Shown here one piece after another: positions 1-11,961 of a stretch of DNA of 64,000 nt. Under the pieces are notes generated by a model, which did not search any database, was not told the DNA's origin, and worked only from the letters and a program-made list of their open reading frames with translations. The DNA lies in NCBI GenBank assembly GCA_028583685.1, contig JAMXIF010000086.1, positions 20,812,073-20,876,072 of the forward strand. The letters are read 5' to 3'. The stretch is from Petaurus breviceps papuanus. Its lineage: Eukaryota > Chordata > Mammalia > Diprotodontia > Petauridae. A program made the position numbers and the translations under genes. Position 1 is the first letter of the stretch. Every line of letters starts with the position of its first letter.

Positions 1-955
1 ATGTTTGCTATTATTTATAATAGCTTAAAATTGTCCTCTTTATTCAGGCTCTTAATGTATTCATACTAGAAATTAATAATATTTCCCCAGACTTCCTTTT
101 CTTTACTTTTAGTACAATTGTATTGCTCCTTGTATTTTCAATTCTCTATGAAATATGCTGGGGTAACCATGAACTTCTCTTTTTGCTTTCAACTGTAGAA
201 CTTATAATTAACAGGATTCTTCTAATGAAATATCTATGTTAGAGACTGAAAATGGTTTACCAACTTGTTTCACTATTTTAATGTTACAGTCATTTTACAT
301 TTAAAATAACTTTTTTTCCAATTAAAATTAAACTGAAAGTGAGATTTAGCTATTTCTAAATAATATGGGCAAAAATATTAATAAAGACATTAGTATCGCC
401 AATTATTTTGCACATTTGTAAACAGAAGTTTGCAGCATTACAAAGGCCAGTCCTAAAATTTTATGGAAAAGTGGAGAAGTACTGAACTTAACATTATTGA
501 ATGTCCCACAACAAGCTTTAAATGGATCTCTGCTAAAGTTTTGGTGGAAGAGCTAAATTGTAGGGCTTTAGAGACAAACTGCTTCTGAAAACTAGAGATG
601 ATTATACATGGAAAATGGTATTTTTCTGCACATTAAAGAAATGGTATTTAATTTTCTTGGCAAAGGTACAATCTTCCCTCTTTTCCCAGATTTACACATC
701 TCTAACTGAGAATTGTGGAATATGAATCCCAAGCTTCCATTCCTGAATTGGTCAATGAGTTGTCAGGGAGATAGGGTGGTGACTACAATGTGTATAGTCC
801 CCTCAATTGCAAGGGGATCACAAAAATCCATATTTGTATCTACAGAGAAATAAACCTGTTTTCTGTAGACAGAGTAGATGTTAAGCATTACTGACTCTCC
901 ATAGTAGCTTTAAGTCATCACATATTTTCTCATTTAATAAACTGATTCAAATCAA
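1..955. other. Intronic, nothing recognised
   Basis: AT-rich sequence without a repeat I can name, a long frame or a regulatory motif cluster. Confidence 0.6.
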
Positions 956-1095
956 CAAGTAAGACAACAACAAGCATTTATTCAATGTTTACCAAGTACC
1001 AAGCACTGTGCTAAATGCTGGAAACACACATACAAGCAGAAAGACAGTCCTTGCCTTCAAGGAGCTTACATTCTAATGGGAGAGGAGAACATATA
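956..1095 (+). repeat. Old L2-associated or MON1/MAR-like SINE fragment
   Basis: The stretch contains the widespread mammalian repeat text 'CATTTATT..ACCAAGTACCAAGCACTGTGCTAAATGCTGG', then 'AAGGAGCTTACATTCTAATGGG'. The same text recurs, diverged, at 7320-7460 and 51340-51460. It is a common ancient short repeat in marsupials and monotremes; I cannot give the exact family name. Confidence 0.6.
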
Positions 1096-2060
1096 AAAGG
1101 AAGTTGTAAAAGGGTTAGAAGGGTGATAGAAAAAGACTAGAGTGTCGACGGTAGAGCCTGGAAAGGAATGAAGATATGGCTGCTCTGCATGCTCTCTTAA
1201 AATGTAGAATTGGGGAGATACCAACTAATTAGAGGAAGATGTCACAGGGGCAGAGTATCCTTTTAGTGTGAGAAATCCAGGACTGGAATGAACTTCCAGG
1301 GTGAGGAGGTTTCTGTGAAACTATAGTTAAGCCACCCAAAATGCAAATAATGCACCCAATGAATTATTTTTGAACTTTGAATTTGCTCACATAATTTGAA
1401 TTTGCACTGTACATTTCCACTGGGCTAGAATCAATGGCTATATTTCACATAATTATAACTTCAAATAGTGTAAATTCAAGTATATGTCACCACTTCACAG
1501 AGTCACATTCATACTTCACTATTTTTAGTCTTATAAGGATATAGTCTAAGATATACTTGCTGTTGTTTTTAATTTAAGAGACTGGGAATCACTGTGCATC
1601 TCAGTTTTCTCATAAATAATGAGGATGAAAGGAGATAATGTACATATGAAAGTTAACTCCACTGTACAATATTTATTGACTCTACTTCTAATCATACTCC
1701 CCTTTCCTCCTCCTTCTCTTATTCCTTCTCCTCCTCTGTCTTACAACCACAGATCATTAACTACCTTATATATTTACTAACTGGGGATTAAAACCATTTT
1801 TGCTCTTTGGTATTGTTGGAAATTACTTATGGCGTATTGAATTACTAAGAAAAAAATGTTTAAAATATGGTGGCAGCTATAATCAAACCAGTTAATTATT
1901 TAAGTATTTATAAAAATATTCAAATGTCCTTAACAAATACCACAGTTCATATGCCACCAACTTTTCATGGGTATAAATGATTAATTATTTAATAATTCAT
2001 TTTACTCATCTCTCTTGAGTGACTGCTATATTCAACTACTTATGGGGAATATTAATAAGA
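1096..2060. other. Intronic, nothing firmly recognised
   Basis: 1580-1650 has the wording of a MIR 3' half (CTCAGTTTTCTCAT...AATGAGGATGAAAGG). The rest is AT-rich and unassigned. Confidence 0.45.
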
Positions 2061-2064
2061 ATAA

Positions 2065-2215
2065 CATATCTAATACTTTACATGTGCAAGCTCTTTCACA
2101 CACATTTCTTTCATTTATTGTCACAACTCCCTGAGGTGTTTTACAGAGGAGGAAAATGAGGCTCTGAGAATATTAAGTGACTCTCCCAGGTGCAATATTT
2201 CCTTTTGTCAGCCCT
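2065..2215 (-). repeat. MIR-type CORE-SINE
   Basis: It has the reverse-orientation MIR landmarks: a 'cattta..tcacaactccctgaggtg' stretch, 'gaggaaaatgaggctctgag', then 'taagtgactctcccagg'. It is ancient and heavily diverged. Confidence 0.7.
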
Positions 2216-2289
2216 GTGAATATACAGAGTACCTAGTTAGGAAACTTCCTCTACCAAAATAGATTGTCATCCACTATACAACTGACAAT

Positions 2290-2420
2290 CCTAAAGATTT
2301 GTCTTGGGCGCCAAGAATAACTTGCCCAATGTCACACAGTTAATGGTTAAATGAAAGACTTGAAGACACATCATCCTTACGCTGAGGTCAGTTCTCAGTC
2401 TCCCACACCACATTTCCTCA
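2290..2420 (-). repeat. MIR fragment
   Basis: 'ACTTGCCCAATGTCACACAG' followed by a degraded 'gaggtcagttctcagtctccca' is the core of a reverse MIR. Confidence 0.5.
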
Positions 2421-2429
2421 CCAAGAATT

Positions 2430-2865
2430 GGTAGCTATTTCTAGACATTAGAGTCCTCCTTAAAATGTGATGGCTCCAACTATACCCATCCTCCAAATGT
2501 GATGTAAACAGGGCAGCAGAGCAGTAAGACTACCCATGGTGCTGTTACAGTTTATCTATGGAAGTATCATCTAAAGCAGAGCGGATATCCCATCCCAAAG
2601 AAGCGATGCGCTAAACCAGTCCCAGCAGAAGCAGTATTAACGCAGACTGAAGCAACAAGTACAAGAACCGACATTCATATAAAGCTGTAAAATTCATAAC
2701 GTTGTGAAGCCCAGTTAAACATGTATATAAATGACTATATGAGTAATATCTATATAATATACATTAACAAACATATCACATGTGTATGCGTGCAAATATG
2801 CACATATATACACATGCCACACATCTGTATTTATGTAGATCTAATATATTAAAACTTATTTGCAC
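2430..2865. other. Intronic, nothing recognised; weak TA/CA microsatellite
   Basis: 2725-2825 is rich in ATATA and CATATG words, a decayed TA/CA tract. No other structure is seen. Confidence 0.5.
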
Positions 2866-2975
2866 ACTGTCCTTGGGGGTAGGACCATGTTTTTACCTTT
2901 CCTTGTATCCTCAGTGCTAGCATAATGCCTGGCACATGGGAAGCATTTAATAAATGTTTGTTGATTAAATGACTG
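2866..2975 (+). repeat. L2/L3-type LINE 3' tail
   Basis: It carries the usual LINE2/CR1 ending 'AATGCCTGGCACATGGGAAG', then 'ttaataaatgtttgttga' and a short tandem of gactgactga. Confidence 0.7.
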
Positions 2976-2979
2976 ACTG

Positions 2980-3735
2980 ACACCTATCTGGTCCATATGA
3001 AGCATGTAGGATGATCATGAGATGAAGAAGCTAAAGAAGTAACAGAACCTATAAATAGCAAGCAACTATTTACCAAGATGTGCCATACCTTAGATACACT
3101 CATTGTCAAAACACTGTTTTCAGCATCTGCAGGACGTCTATTAAGGTGGAGAGTGTAAATCATCCCAGTTACCATAAAGATGTTCATAGGAGGTGTGTGT
3201 ATTCATGTCCATGTGAACAAAAGCAGTAGTGGTATTCAAATAGTGAGCATCATGCACATAGTAGGTATTCAATGAATATTTGTTGAACAGAATTAAGTTG
3301 AAAATCTTTATAGAAATTCTAATGATGGAAATATACATATATATAGATATATGTGTGCATGCACATACAATGGATACTGCATGAAAGTGTTTTATAAACC
3401 AAAAAGCATTACGTACATTTCAGAAATTATCATTATCATTATTTTATTGTTGTCATCTTATTACTGATCTGACAAATTCCTACTAAAGAAAGTTGTTGGG
3501 GTTTTTTGTCATTATTAATGTATTCATTCCTATGTAACATTTTGTCTTGTATGAAATATAGGCCAGATCTGATGAGCCTAACATGAAGAAATGGAATAAA
3601 ATGAAATATAAAAACATAGAGACAAAGAGATGATAATCAGATAAAAAAATATGGCAACCAGACATTCATATCAGCTATGAACATTTGTTGCTGTCCCCAG
3701 TACCATGATTCGTCCTCCAAATCTATCCCTGACAA
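2980..3735. other. Intronic, mostly unassigned; L2-like tail near 3235-3300
   Basis: 'gcacatagtaggtattcaatgaatatttgttgaa' at 3255-3288 is a second L2-type tail in plus orientation. 3325-3365 is a short TA/CA microsatellite. Nothing else is recognised. Confidence 0.55.
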
Positions 3736-3739
3736 CATT

Positions 3740-3965
3740 CCATAAGGCAGTGGACAGAACATTAAAGCGGGAGCCAGAATTCATGTAACTCTGAACCAGT
3801 TACAATACTTTTCTAAAGTTCAGTTTCCGTGTCTGTAAAATAAAGACAATTATTTCTGCCCTGCCTCTCTCTCAGTGCTCCTGCCAAGATAAAATTAATT
3901 TCTGTATGTGAAAGCCCTTGAACACCATAAAATTTTATATAGATGTAAGCAATCATTATTATTAT
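3740..3965 (+). repeat. MIR-type CORE-SINE
   Basis: In MIR order: 'ggcagtggacagaacatt', 'gaaccagttacaatac', 'cagtttccgtgtctgtaaaata', then 'gctcctgccaagataaaat' and 'gtgaaagcccttgaac'. Ancient. Confidence 0.75.
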
Positions 3966-4367
3966 TTGTTTTCCTCTCCTAGTAAAGTGCTTTAATTATT
4001 CAAATAAAAAACACTCAAAATTTGTTTTTGCACTGGTACACTAAATGTAATAAACAGATCTGACTTCAAGATGGAAAACAGCTAGGTAATGTGGTAAAAA
4101 GGACAGGACACTGGCACAGCAATCACATTTGATACCAGTCTTGAAAAAGAAATCCTGAACCTGAAACTACCATGGTGCCTGAGCTTCTGCTGTGTACCCG
4201 AAAAAAAAAAAGTTGCAGAGCAACTGGGAAATGACAAAAAGGAAAAACTGAAGAGAAATGAAGACACACAGCACAAAACAGAGTGAATACTTAAAACTGA
4301 AATGTACCATTCAAAATCCATGGTCAACTCATACTTACTGACTATTTGTAAAAGAGTAAGCAGAGAT

Positions 4368-4623
4368 GGGGCAGCTAGGTGGCACAAGGGATAGAGTGCT
4401 GGGCCTGGAATCAGGAAGAATCATCTCCCTGAGGGTCTGAATGACCTCAGATACTTACTAGCTGTGTGACCCTGTCCAGGTTACTTAATTTTTTCTTGGT
4501 TTCCTCATCTGTCAAATGAGCTGGAGAAGGAAATGGCAAACCACTCCAGTATCTCTACCAAGAAAACCCCACATGAGGTCATGAGGAGTCAGACAGGACT
4601 AAAATCACAGAACAACAACAAGA
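4368..4623 (+). repeat. Composite SINE: tRNA-type head with BovB/RTE-like tail
   Basis: The head reads GGGGCAGCTAGGTGGCACAA..GATAGAG, the middle 'CTAGCTGTGTGACCCTG...TTACTTAA', then 'TCATCTGTCAAATGAGCTGG'. The tail 'AGAAGGAAATGGCAAACCAC...GAGTCAGACAGGACT' ends in AACAACAACA. That tail resembles the 3' end of BovB/RTE LINEs and their SINEs, so the family was probably mobilised by an RTE partner. This copy carries an extra segment around 4410-4440. Confidence 0.85.
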
Positions 4624-4869
4624 ACCAAAGTATAGACTCCTCAGTCTTTGCAGTGCGGTAGATTAGGATGGTCAGTCTGTATTGGATACTTCAGGAAGCT
4701 CATAACCTCATGCATACTCTGGAAGAATCTGAACATTAATTCTGGTTTGTTCCTAATTTAGATGTTATATATATGTCAGCATCATTGAACCATTCCATGG
4801 CACTCTACTGAGATGTTACTAAATTCCATCTGAATTTTGGCATGATAGCAAACAGACTTTCATATTTTA

Positions 4870-5135
4870 TAGGATTTAATTTTAAGGTAATAAAGAGGCA
4901 CTGTTGCATTGTAGAGATGGTCTTGAAGCCTAGATCCTGAAATCACATTCATCCTTGGACATGCACAGGCTTTGTGACCCAGGGTAAGTCACTTAACCTC
5001 TCAGTGCTCTAGGGCTCTTTAAGACTCACAGTTGCAAAGTAGGTGTCAGCCCACATTGGTGGAGGGAATTTTCTCACCTGGGATATGGCTAGACCAATGA
5101 AATTATGAGTCCATTTCTATCCGTTTTCTTAATAT
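4870..5135 (+). repeat. MIR/MAR-like CORE-SINE
   Basis: 'gaggcactgttgcattgtagag', 'AGGGTAAGTCACTTAACCTC' and 'aggtgtcagcccacattggtggaggga...tcacctgggatatgg' follow the order of a marsupial SINE with a CORE region. A shorter relative lies at 42525-42720. Confidence 0.65.
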
Positions 5136-6240
5136 TAAAAAATCCATACACTATTTGGATATGGCTTCCAGGGATGTAACTTGATATAATCATTTTTAAA
5201 ATACAATTTTATGTATTAGTGATTTTCAATCTGAAGACGTCCCTGGGTGACCTCTACTGAAGACTTTCTCCCATAGAAAGCAAGGGGAATGGTGCTGGAA
5301 AGAAGTAGGCATGCATAGTATAAAAAATATGAATTGGGATGAGGGCTGAAAGGTCAGAAATAGTTACCAAACTAAAAATAAATTCATATATTACATGTAG
5401 GTGGTACTTAATCTGTCTTGGTTGGATTGAAATGAGCATCACTAGGTTTTAAATTGTGGTTTCTCTAGTAGTGATTCTAGAAATTGAACTTGAGATGATT
5501 AGGAATAAGAAAAAAAATAGTTTCCCAGGAAAACCAAAACATTACAAACCTTAGTTATCAGATTGTATGTCATAGCACATCTGAATTTCAATATACATTC
5601 AAAAAAAACAGTTTTACCAAGCTCCTAGGCCACAGAGTCAGTAAAGAATGCTTATCTCAAGTCTTTTCAGTGATCTGACAAATGAAGGCAATGCTGTATA
5701 GGACATGGCACTGGGGCTTTTCAAATGATGCTGCTCTCTAAAGAGGCAATTACAGTGAGAGAGACTGTCTATTCAAAGTGATAAGTAAGTTTACATCTTT
5801 TCAAAATATAAAAGAAAATGACCACATGACAAAACAACACAACTAGAAACAGAAGGAGCTAAACAAGCATTTTTCTTAAAGAAAGAGGTTTGCATTTAAA
5901 ACTTTTATCAGCTAGTGATCTTTCTTGAGAAAAATGCATATTATCTGATAAAATTGTCAGTGTGACAATGTGGTGCCCCAGCCAATTCATAAACAAAAAT
6001 ACTCAATACAAGTCCAAAGAGTTCGTTATTTTTCATTCTCTTGAGAATGTTCTCAAGTACAAGATGATATTAATTACCCACATTGACGTACTTGTTTATT
6101 TTTCCCCCTGAGGAAAGTATTCAGTGGGTATAAATGGCAAAGACTGATCATATGATATTTTGTCCCCAGTTTTGGCAAAAATTTCATTCTAACCATTGAC
6201 AATGTTCTCATGTCATTTACTCTAAAAGATCCCTCCCCGT
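5136..6240. other. Intronic flank of the PDE4D exon, nothing recognised
   Basis: This is 1.1 kb immediately downstream of the exon with no repeat I can identify. Conserved intronic splicing elements could lie here, but none can be named from one sequence. Confidence 0.5.
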
Positions 6241-7065
<825 letters not shown>

Positions 7066-7150
7066 CAGAAATATTTGTTGAATACTTCTATATACTACAG
7101 AATATACAAAGGAATTATAAGACATTGATCCTGTCCTCAAAGAGTTTACA
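7066..7150 (+). repeat. Old L2-associated SINE fragment
   Basis: 'aatatttgttgaatacttctatatactac' then 'gatcctgtcctcaaagagtttacatta' has the same layout as the repeat at 956-1095, strongly diverged. Confidence 0.5.
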
Positions 7151-7319
7151 TTATTTAGTTCTGATACCCATAAAATGTCTTTCCCAACTCACCCAAATAG
7201 ACTGACCTAAAATCAAAACATAGCTAACCTACTTTCAGAAAATTATAGTAATGGGAAAGGCAGGGTGGGGAGGGGGGGGGAGAAGAATAAGGCATAGTGC
7301 AGTATTTTGTGCTAATTAG

Positions 7320-7460
7320 CTGAATGAATGGGAAAACATTTATTAATTCTTACTATATGCCAAGAGCTGTGCCAAGTACTTGGTATAGAAATAGGGAAAT
7401 GAGACTCCTCTCAAGGAGCTCAGATGCTCACATTCCAAGTGGTGGGAAAAAATATAAAAG
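7320..7460 (+). repeat. Old L2-associated or MON1/MAR-like SINE fragment
   Basis: 'aacatttattaattcttactatatgccaagagctgtgccaagtacttgg' then 'tctcaaggagctcagatgctcacattcc' matches the layout of 956-1095. A G-rich tract (7260-7285) lies just before it. Confidence 0.6.
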
Positions 7461-8720
7461 CATTCAGTTGGAAGGCAGAAAAGTCTGAGGGTTCAGCCTT
7501 GGGGTAGATGGTAGGGTCCAGGGGAATGAAAGACAGAGCAGCAGGACAAATGGGAAGGCCCTGGAGTATGTAGGATGCAGCAGCAAGGCAGATGAGAATG
7601 CCTCACGGTACTCAGCCTCACTAGCAAGCCTGAACTTAGTTGGTGACTGCCACCTCATCTGAGTACTAGGAATGTGGCTCTTTTGGCCAGCCTTGGGTTT
7701 ACTGGGGAGGAGCAAAGGGAAAGCAAGGGGAAAAGATACTCCCCAAACTGTAACTTTTCCTACCTGATCAGCTTCAATGATATCTGGGTAGCTGAGGGAT
7801 TCTCAGGGAAGGATGGAGGGAAGAAAAATGATAAGGACGCTCCCAATGACAGTTATTTCTGTCTGGTGGCCCAGATGGAGCCTTAGATGCTTAATAAATA
7901 CTTGAATGAATGATGAAATAACCCTCAAACTTTATTTTTCTCAATAGTTACTCAATTCTCCCTGCACTAAAACTTTCGGCCAAATATTTAACACATCACT
8001 CATTAAAATAATAAAAAAAATAATAATCCTTTGTTTTCTTCAGTTCACAGTGAAAAGATTCACTGCCAATGAAGGAAAACAGGAAGACAGATACTTCCCC
8101 AGAGATAATTCCCAAAGGAGAGTGTTGACTAAGAGACAAGAGCGGCTAGTAAAAGATGAAAAGCTATTTCCCCTCCCCTCTACCTTGATCAGTCACAGAA
8201 AAAACAATGCAAGGTGGATGATGATCTCAGGTATCTTGCATCTTGTACTTCTTTTTAAGTACAAAGGTGGGGCTATTTTAGCTAAATTAACAAGCTTATG
8301 CTTTCTTGTAGATTTGTCTCATTTTAGAGCCCCATTAAACTGAACTGAATAAACATTTAAGTACTTGCTATGCCTTGTCCTAGGAGTAGATGATAGGAAA
8401 GAGAAATAAGACAGAGTTCTTACCAAAAGCTTCAAGACTGGAGATCTCATGTTCCCCAGCCTCAATGGGGGATGTCCTACTTCCCATTCACTTAACTGTC
8501 ACAACAACATATCCTATACACTACTGTTGCCATGATTTCTTTTGCTCTCTCCCATGCTATACTTAATCTCCTTTAGGGAAATCTTTTCCTGTTTTCCAAG
8601 ATGACAATTAACCAATAGGATAAACTAATTGTACTAATGTGCTAAAGCCAAGAGACTCTAGGACTCTGAATACTATTCCTCAATTGCCCAGGCCATACAA
8701 GCATACTGTAAGGGCAATAT
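7461..8720. other. Intronic, largely unassigned
   Basis: 8330-8420 ('ataaacatttaagtacttgctatgccttgtcctaggag') is a decayed copy of the 956-1095 repeat, and 7885-7912 is an L2-like tail. Nothing else is recognised. Confidence 0.5.
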
Positions 8721-8733
8721 AAGGATAATAGTG
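8721..8733 (+). repeat. Left target-site duplication of the HAL1
   Basis: AAGGATAATAGTG, identical to 11523-11535. Confidence 0.92.
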
Positions 8734-9409
8734 GGGGGGCGGTAGGGGGAGGGGGGTGGAGTAAAGATGGTGGAGTAGAAACAGGACTTCCTTGAGGCTC
8801 TGGCTCTCACCCCTTCCAATCCATGTAAAAGGGGACTGTGAACAAACTTTGGAGCTACAGAACCCACAAAATGACACAGAGAAGCTAAGCTCCCACTGAG
8901 GACAGCACAGCAGGCCGGCAGGAACATCCTGAAGGTTTTAGCCCCAGGGCGGGCCTGACCAGCCGCCAGCTGGAGGGACTCCAGACCACCAGCAGCTGTG
9001 GTGGTCAAGAATTATCAACACATAGATGCTAAGGACAAAGTGAGAGGTCAGTGCAGTGTGGACTTTGGAACCCAGTAGTTGGGAGTGTGTAGGCTTTTGT
9101 CCCCGGGATGAGAAGCCCCTGAGGGCTGCGGTGTACCTGCTGCCATGTGGCTGCTTCAGCTCCTGGCCTGCAGAGTGTAGGGGGACCAAGCAACCAGTCC
9201 GAGGGGTAATCACTTTTCCTTTAACCTGCTTGGATCTGGATTGCAGTCTAGGGTGGAGTTCCTGGGGTGTATGACCAGCTTGCCAGAGCATGTGGAGGCT
9301 TCAGAGAGGGCACCCAAGAAAACCCCAGCATTTGGTACGAAGCTCCCCTGTCTGGTAGCAGAGTCCTACTGTGGCAAAAAGCCCAAAAGTCAAGTAATTG
9401 AGTGGCAAC

Positions 9410-10096
9410 ATGACCAGGCAAAGGAAGCAAAGCAAACAGAAGAATCCAACATTATACTCCTATTTTGGGGACAAAAAGGATCAAAGCATGGAACAGGAGG
9501 AAGACAGTGAAGTCAGAACTCTTGCACCAAAAGCTTCAAAGGAAAATACGAGCTGGTTAAAGGGCATAGAGGACATTAAGAAGCAGAAAAGAGAAGTGGA
9601 GGAAAAATTGGGAAGAGATATGAGAACGATGCAAGAAAATTACAAAATAAGAGTCAACAGCCTGTCTGAGGAAAATAATACCTTAAAAAATAGACTCACT
9701 GAAATGGCAAAAGAGGCTCAAAAAGGCAATGAGAAGAAGAATGCTTTAAAAAGCCGAATTTGCCAGATGGAAAAAGAATCTCAAAAGCTCAATGAGGAGA
9801 ATCATTCCTTCAGAATTAGATTGGAGCAAATGGAAGCTAATGACTTTATGAGAAATCAAGATGTTGTTAAACAGATCCAAACAAATGAAAGAATAGAAGG
9901 CAATGTGAAATATCTCATGGGAAAAACCACTATCCTGGAAAATAGATCCAGGAGAGATCATTTAAAAATTACTGGACTACCTGAAAGCCATGATCAAAGA
10001 AAGAACCTAGAAATCATCCTCCAAGAAATTCTCAAGGAAAACTGCCCTGATGTTTTAGAACCAGAGGGCAAAATAGAGGTTGAAAGAATCCACTGA
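9410..10096 (+). CDS. HAL1 ORF1 protein, 5' two thirds, decayed
   Basis: L1-family ORF1 proteins are RNA-binding chaperones that package the element RNA into a cytoplasmic particle. The ATG at 9410 opens MTRQRKQSKQKNPTLYSYFG. Residues about 50-150 form a coiled coil with regular leucines (EENNTLKNRLTEM, NEENHSFRIRLEQME). After about residue 175 the RRM-like domain begins (RRDHLKITGLPES, then IEVERIH). The frame stops at residue 228. The C-terminal domain is still visible in other frames, for example KPRITYPAKLSIMFQGE at about 10318-10368 (compare QPRISYPAKLSF in human L1 ORF1p) and KKPELNRKFNIQIKEAREA ending at about 10471. It is therefore a pseudogene copy with one stop and at least two frame changes. 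I chose the ATG at 9410 because the frame upstream of it is UTR. Confidence 0.85.
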   Translation: MTRQRKQSKQKNPTLYSYFGDKKDQSMEQEEDSEVRTLAPKASKENTSWLKGIEDIKKQKREVEEKLGRDMRTMQENYKIRVNSLSEENNTLKNRLTEMAKEAQKGNEKKNALKSRICQMEKESQKLNEENHSFRIRLEQMEANDFMRNQDVVKQIQTNERIEGNVKYLMGKTTILENRSRRDHLKITGLPESHDQRKNLEIILQEILKENCPDVLEPEGKIEVERIH

Positions 10097-10471
10097 TCAC
10101 TTCCTGAAAAGATCCCAAAAAGAAAACTCCTAGGAATATTACAGCCAGGTTCTGAAATTCCCAGATCAAGGAGAGAATATTACAAGCAGCCAGGAAGAAA
10201 TAATTTGAATATTGTAGAAATACAATCAGGATAACTCAGGATCTGGCAGTTTCTACACTGAAGGATCGAAGGGCTTAGAATATGATATTCTGGAGGGCAA
10301 AGGAACTGGGATTAAAACCAAGAATCACCTACCCAGCAAAACTGAGTATCATGTTTCAGGGGGAAAATATGGTGATTCAGTGGAACAGAGGACTTTCAAG
10401 CATTCATGAGGAAAAAACCAGAGTTGAATAGAAAATTTAACATTCAGATAAAAGAAGCAAGAGAAGCATGA

Positions 10472-11522
10472 GAAGGCAAACAGGAAAAGAAATCATAAGG
10501 AATTTATCAGAGTTGAGCTATTAACATTCCTACATGGAAAAATGATAATTGTAACTGATGGAACTTTTCTCTGTATGAAAATAGTTGAAGAAAATATAAA
10601 TATATACATATATATGTCTTTATAGGAGGATATATGGGCGTATATGTGAATGTGTGTATATATGTTTATAGGTATACATAGAGGGAACAGGACAAATTTG
10701 CTAGGAAGGGATGATACTTAAAAGGTGAAATTAAGAGGTGAGAGAGGAATATAATGAGAGGAGATGGGGAGAGACAGAATGGGGTAAACTATCTCATACA
10801 GAAGAGGCTAGTGATAATTGTTACAATGGAGCAGAAGAATAGGAAGGCAAAAGGAAATGGGTCAACCTTAATCTCATTGAATTTGACTGGGGGAGGAAAT
10901 GAAATACACACTAAATAGGGTATCTCACCCTACAGAAGAGTAGGGAGAAAGAGCATGAGAGGGGGGATGATGGAAAGGAGGGCAGTCTGGGGGGGAGGGA
11001 AGTTGGAAGCACCCATTTTTGAAAAGGGATGGGATCAAAGTAGAGAATAGAACAAGTGGGAGGTGGGATAGGAGGGAGGGAAATATAGTCAGTCTTTTAC
11101 AATATATCTACTATGTTAATGTTTTGCATTAGCTACACATGTACAACCTATACTGAACTGCTTATCTTCCCAGTAAGGGTGGGTGACAAGGGAGGAAGGG
11201 AATGAATCTGGAATTCAAAGTTTAAAAATCAAATGTTTAAAGAAAAAAATATACACATATACTATTATTAATACTATTTTACATGTAATTGGGAAATAAG
11301 ATATACAGGCACGGGGGCATAGAGATCCACCATGCCCTACTGGAAAAGTCGAAGGGGGTATGGGAGAAGATATGGGAGAGAGCAGATTGGAGGAAAGGAT
11401 ATCATGTGGAACTGCTGTTTTGGGGCAGTGGGTAGGGGAAAAAGCGGGGAGAATATTTTAACTCAAAATCTGGAGGAAATGATGTAAATTAAAAGTTAAT
11501 AAAGCATTTGAAAAATGAAAAA
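10472..11522 (+). other. HAL1 3' UTR
   Basis: Purine-rich sequence between the ORF1 stop and the A-rich terminus. 10590-10680 is a TA/GT microsatellite, and 10690-11080 is dominated by GGA/GAG words. It has no reverse transcriptase or endonuclease similarity in any frame. Confidence 0.75.
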
Positions 11523-11535
11523 AAGGATAATAGTG
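11523..11535 (+). repeat. Right target-site duplication of the HAL1
   Basis: AAGGATAATAGTG directly after the A-rich end of the element. Confidence 0.92.
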
Positions 11536-11956
11536 CTTTTTTGATTTCTGTATTGTATTCTATTCATTTTTATGTTAATTCTCAATAATGGAGAGAAAAA
11601 TTAATCAGTATAATAAATATGGGAAAGCTCACTAGCAACTCATGTCTTATTAAAAGTTAAAGAATTCATACTGGGGAGAAGGCCCATTAAATATGTTAAA
11701 TTATTGTGTTATATAAACCTTAATCCAAGTGATTCAAAGCTGTGGTTTTAGCTTTAGAAAATAATCTAGGGATTATAATAATCAAAGAGCCTGTTGGTCA
11801 ATCAAATTAAGAAGCATTTATTAAGCTCAGTAACTATGATCAATGTAACCAAGTTCACAAAGTCAATAAAAAGCAGACTGAGAGTTAGAATTTGTGACTT
11901 CTGGATCCTAACCCCAATTTTATATGCTATATCATTTTACTTCACCATCTAACTAT
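11536..11956. other. Intronic, nothing firmly recognised
   Basis: 11805-11935 has faint MIR/SINE wording (CATTTATTAAGC..., then 'tgacttctggatcctaaccc'). Otherwise unassigned. Confidence 0.45.
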
Positions 11957-11961
11957 ATAGG

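Larger units (their letters stand above)
1..6240 (-). other. PDE4D: PDE4D intron downstream of the exon (partial)
   Basis: This is intron sequence lying 3' of the exon on the transcribed (minus) strand; it runs off the window start. It is AT-rich and holds MIR/CORE-SINE, L2-tail and one composite SINE remnant, listed separately. I see no further exon: open frames here are short and resemble no protein I know. Confidence 0.85.
8734..11522 (+). mobile_element. Full-length half-L1 (HAL1-type) retrotransposon
   Basis: It is flanked by a perfect 13-base target duplication AAGGATAATAGTG (8721-8733 and 11523-11535). The 5' end has the marsupial L1 promoter/UTR wording (G-rich start, 'aagatggtggagtagaaacag', 'acaaactttggagctacagaac'). 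One L1 ORF1-type gene follows (from 9410), then about 1.05 kb of purine-rich 3' UTR and a short A-rich end. No ORF2 (endonuclease or reverse transcriptase) sequence is present. Nothing suggests it was deleted, because both ends and the duplication are intact. That structure, ORF1 without ORF2 at about 2.8 kb, is what is called HAL1, known from placentals and opossum. It must have used L1 reverse transcriptase in trans. Confidence 0.88.

Noticed and set aside
4368-4440. Possible tRNA gene
   Set aside because: The tRNA-like head belongs to the SINE; no cloverleaf with a proper anticodon stem could be supported.
8673-9291. Open frames of 111 and 117 residues on the minus strand
   Set aside because: They are antisense to the HAL1 5' UTR, which is GC-rich and so has few stops by chance.
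9398-9409. Extension of HAL1 ORF1 upstream of the ATG at 9410
   Set aside because: There is no ATG in the four extra codons and the wording is 5' UTR; MTRQRKQSK is the natural start.
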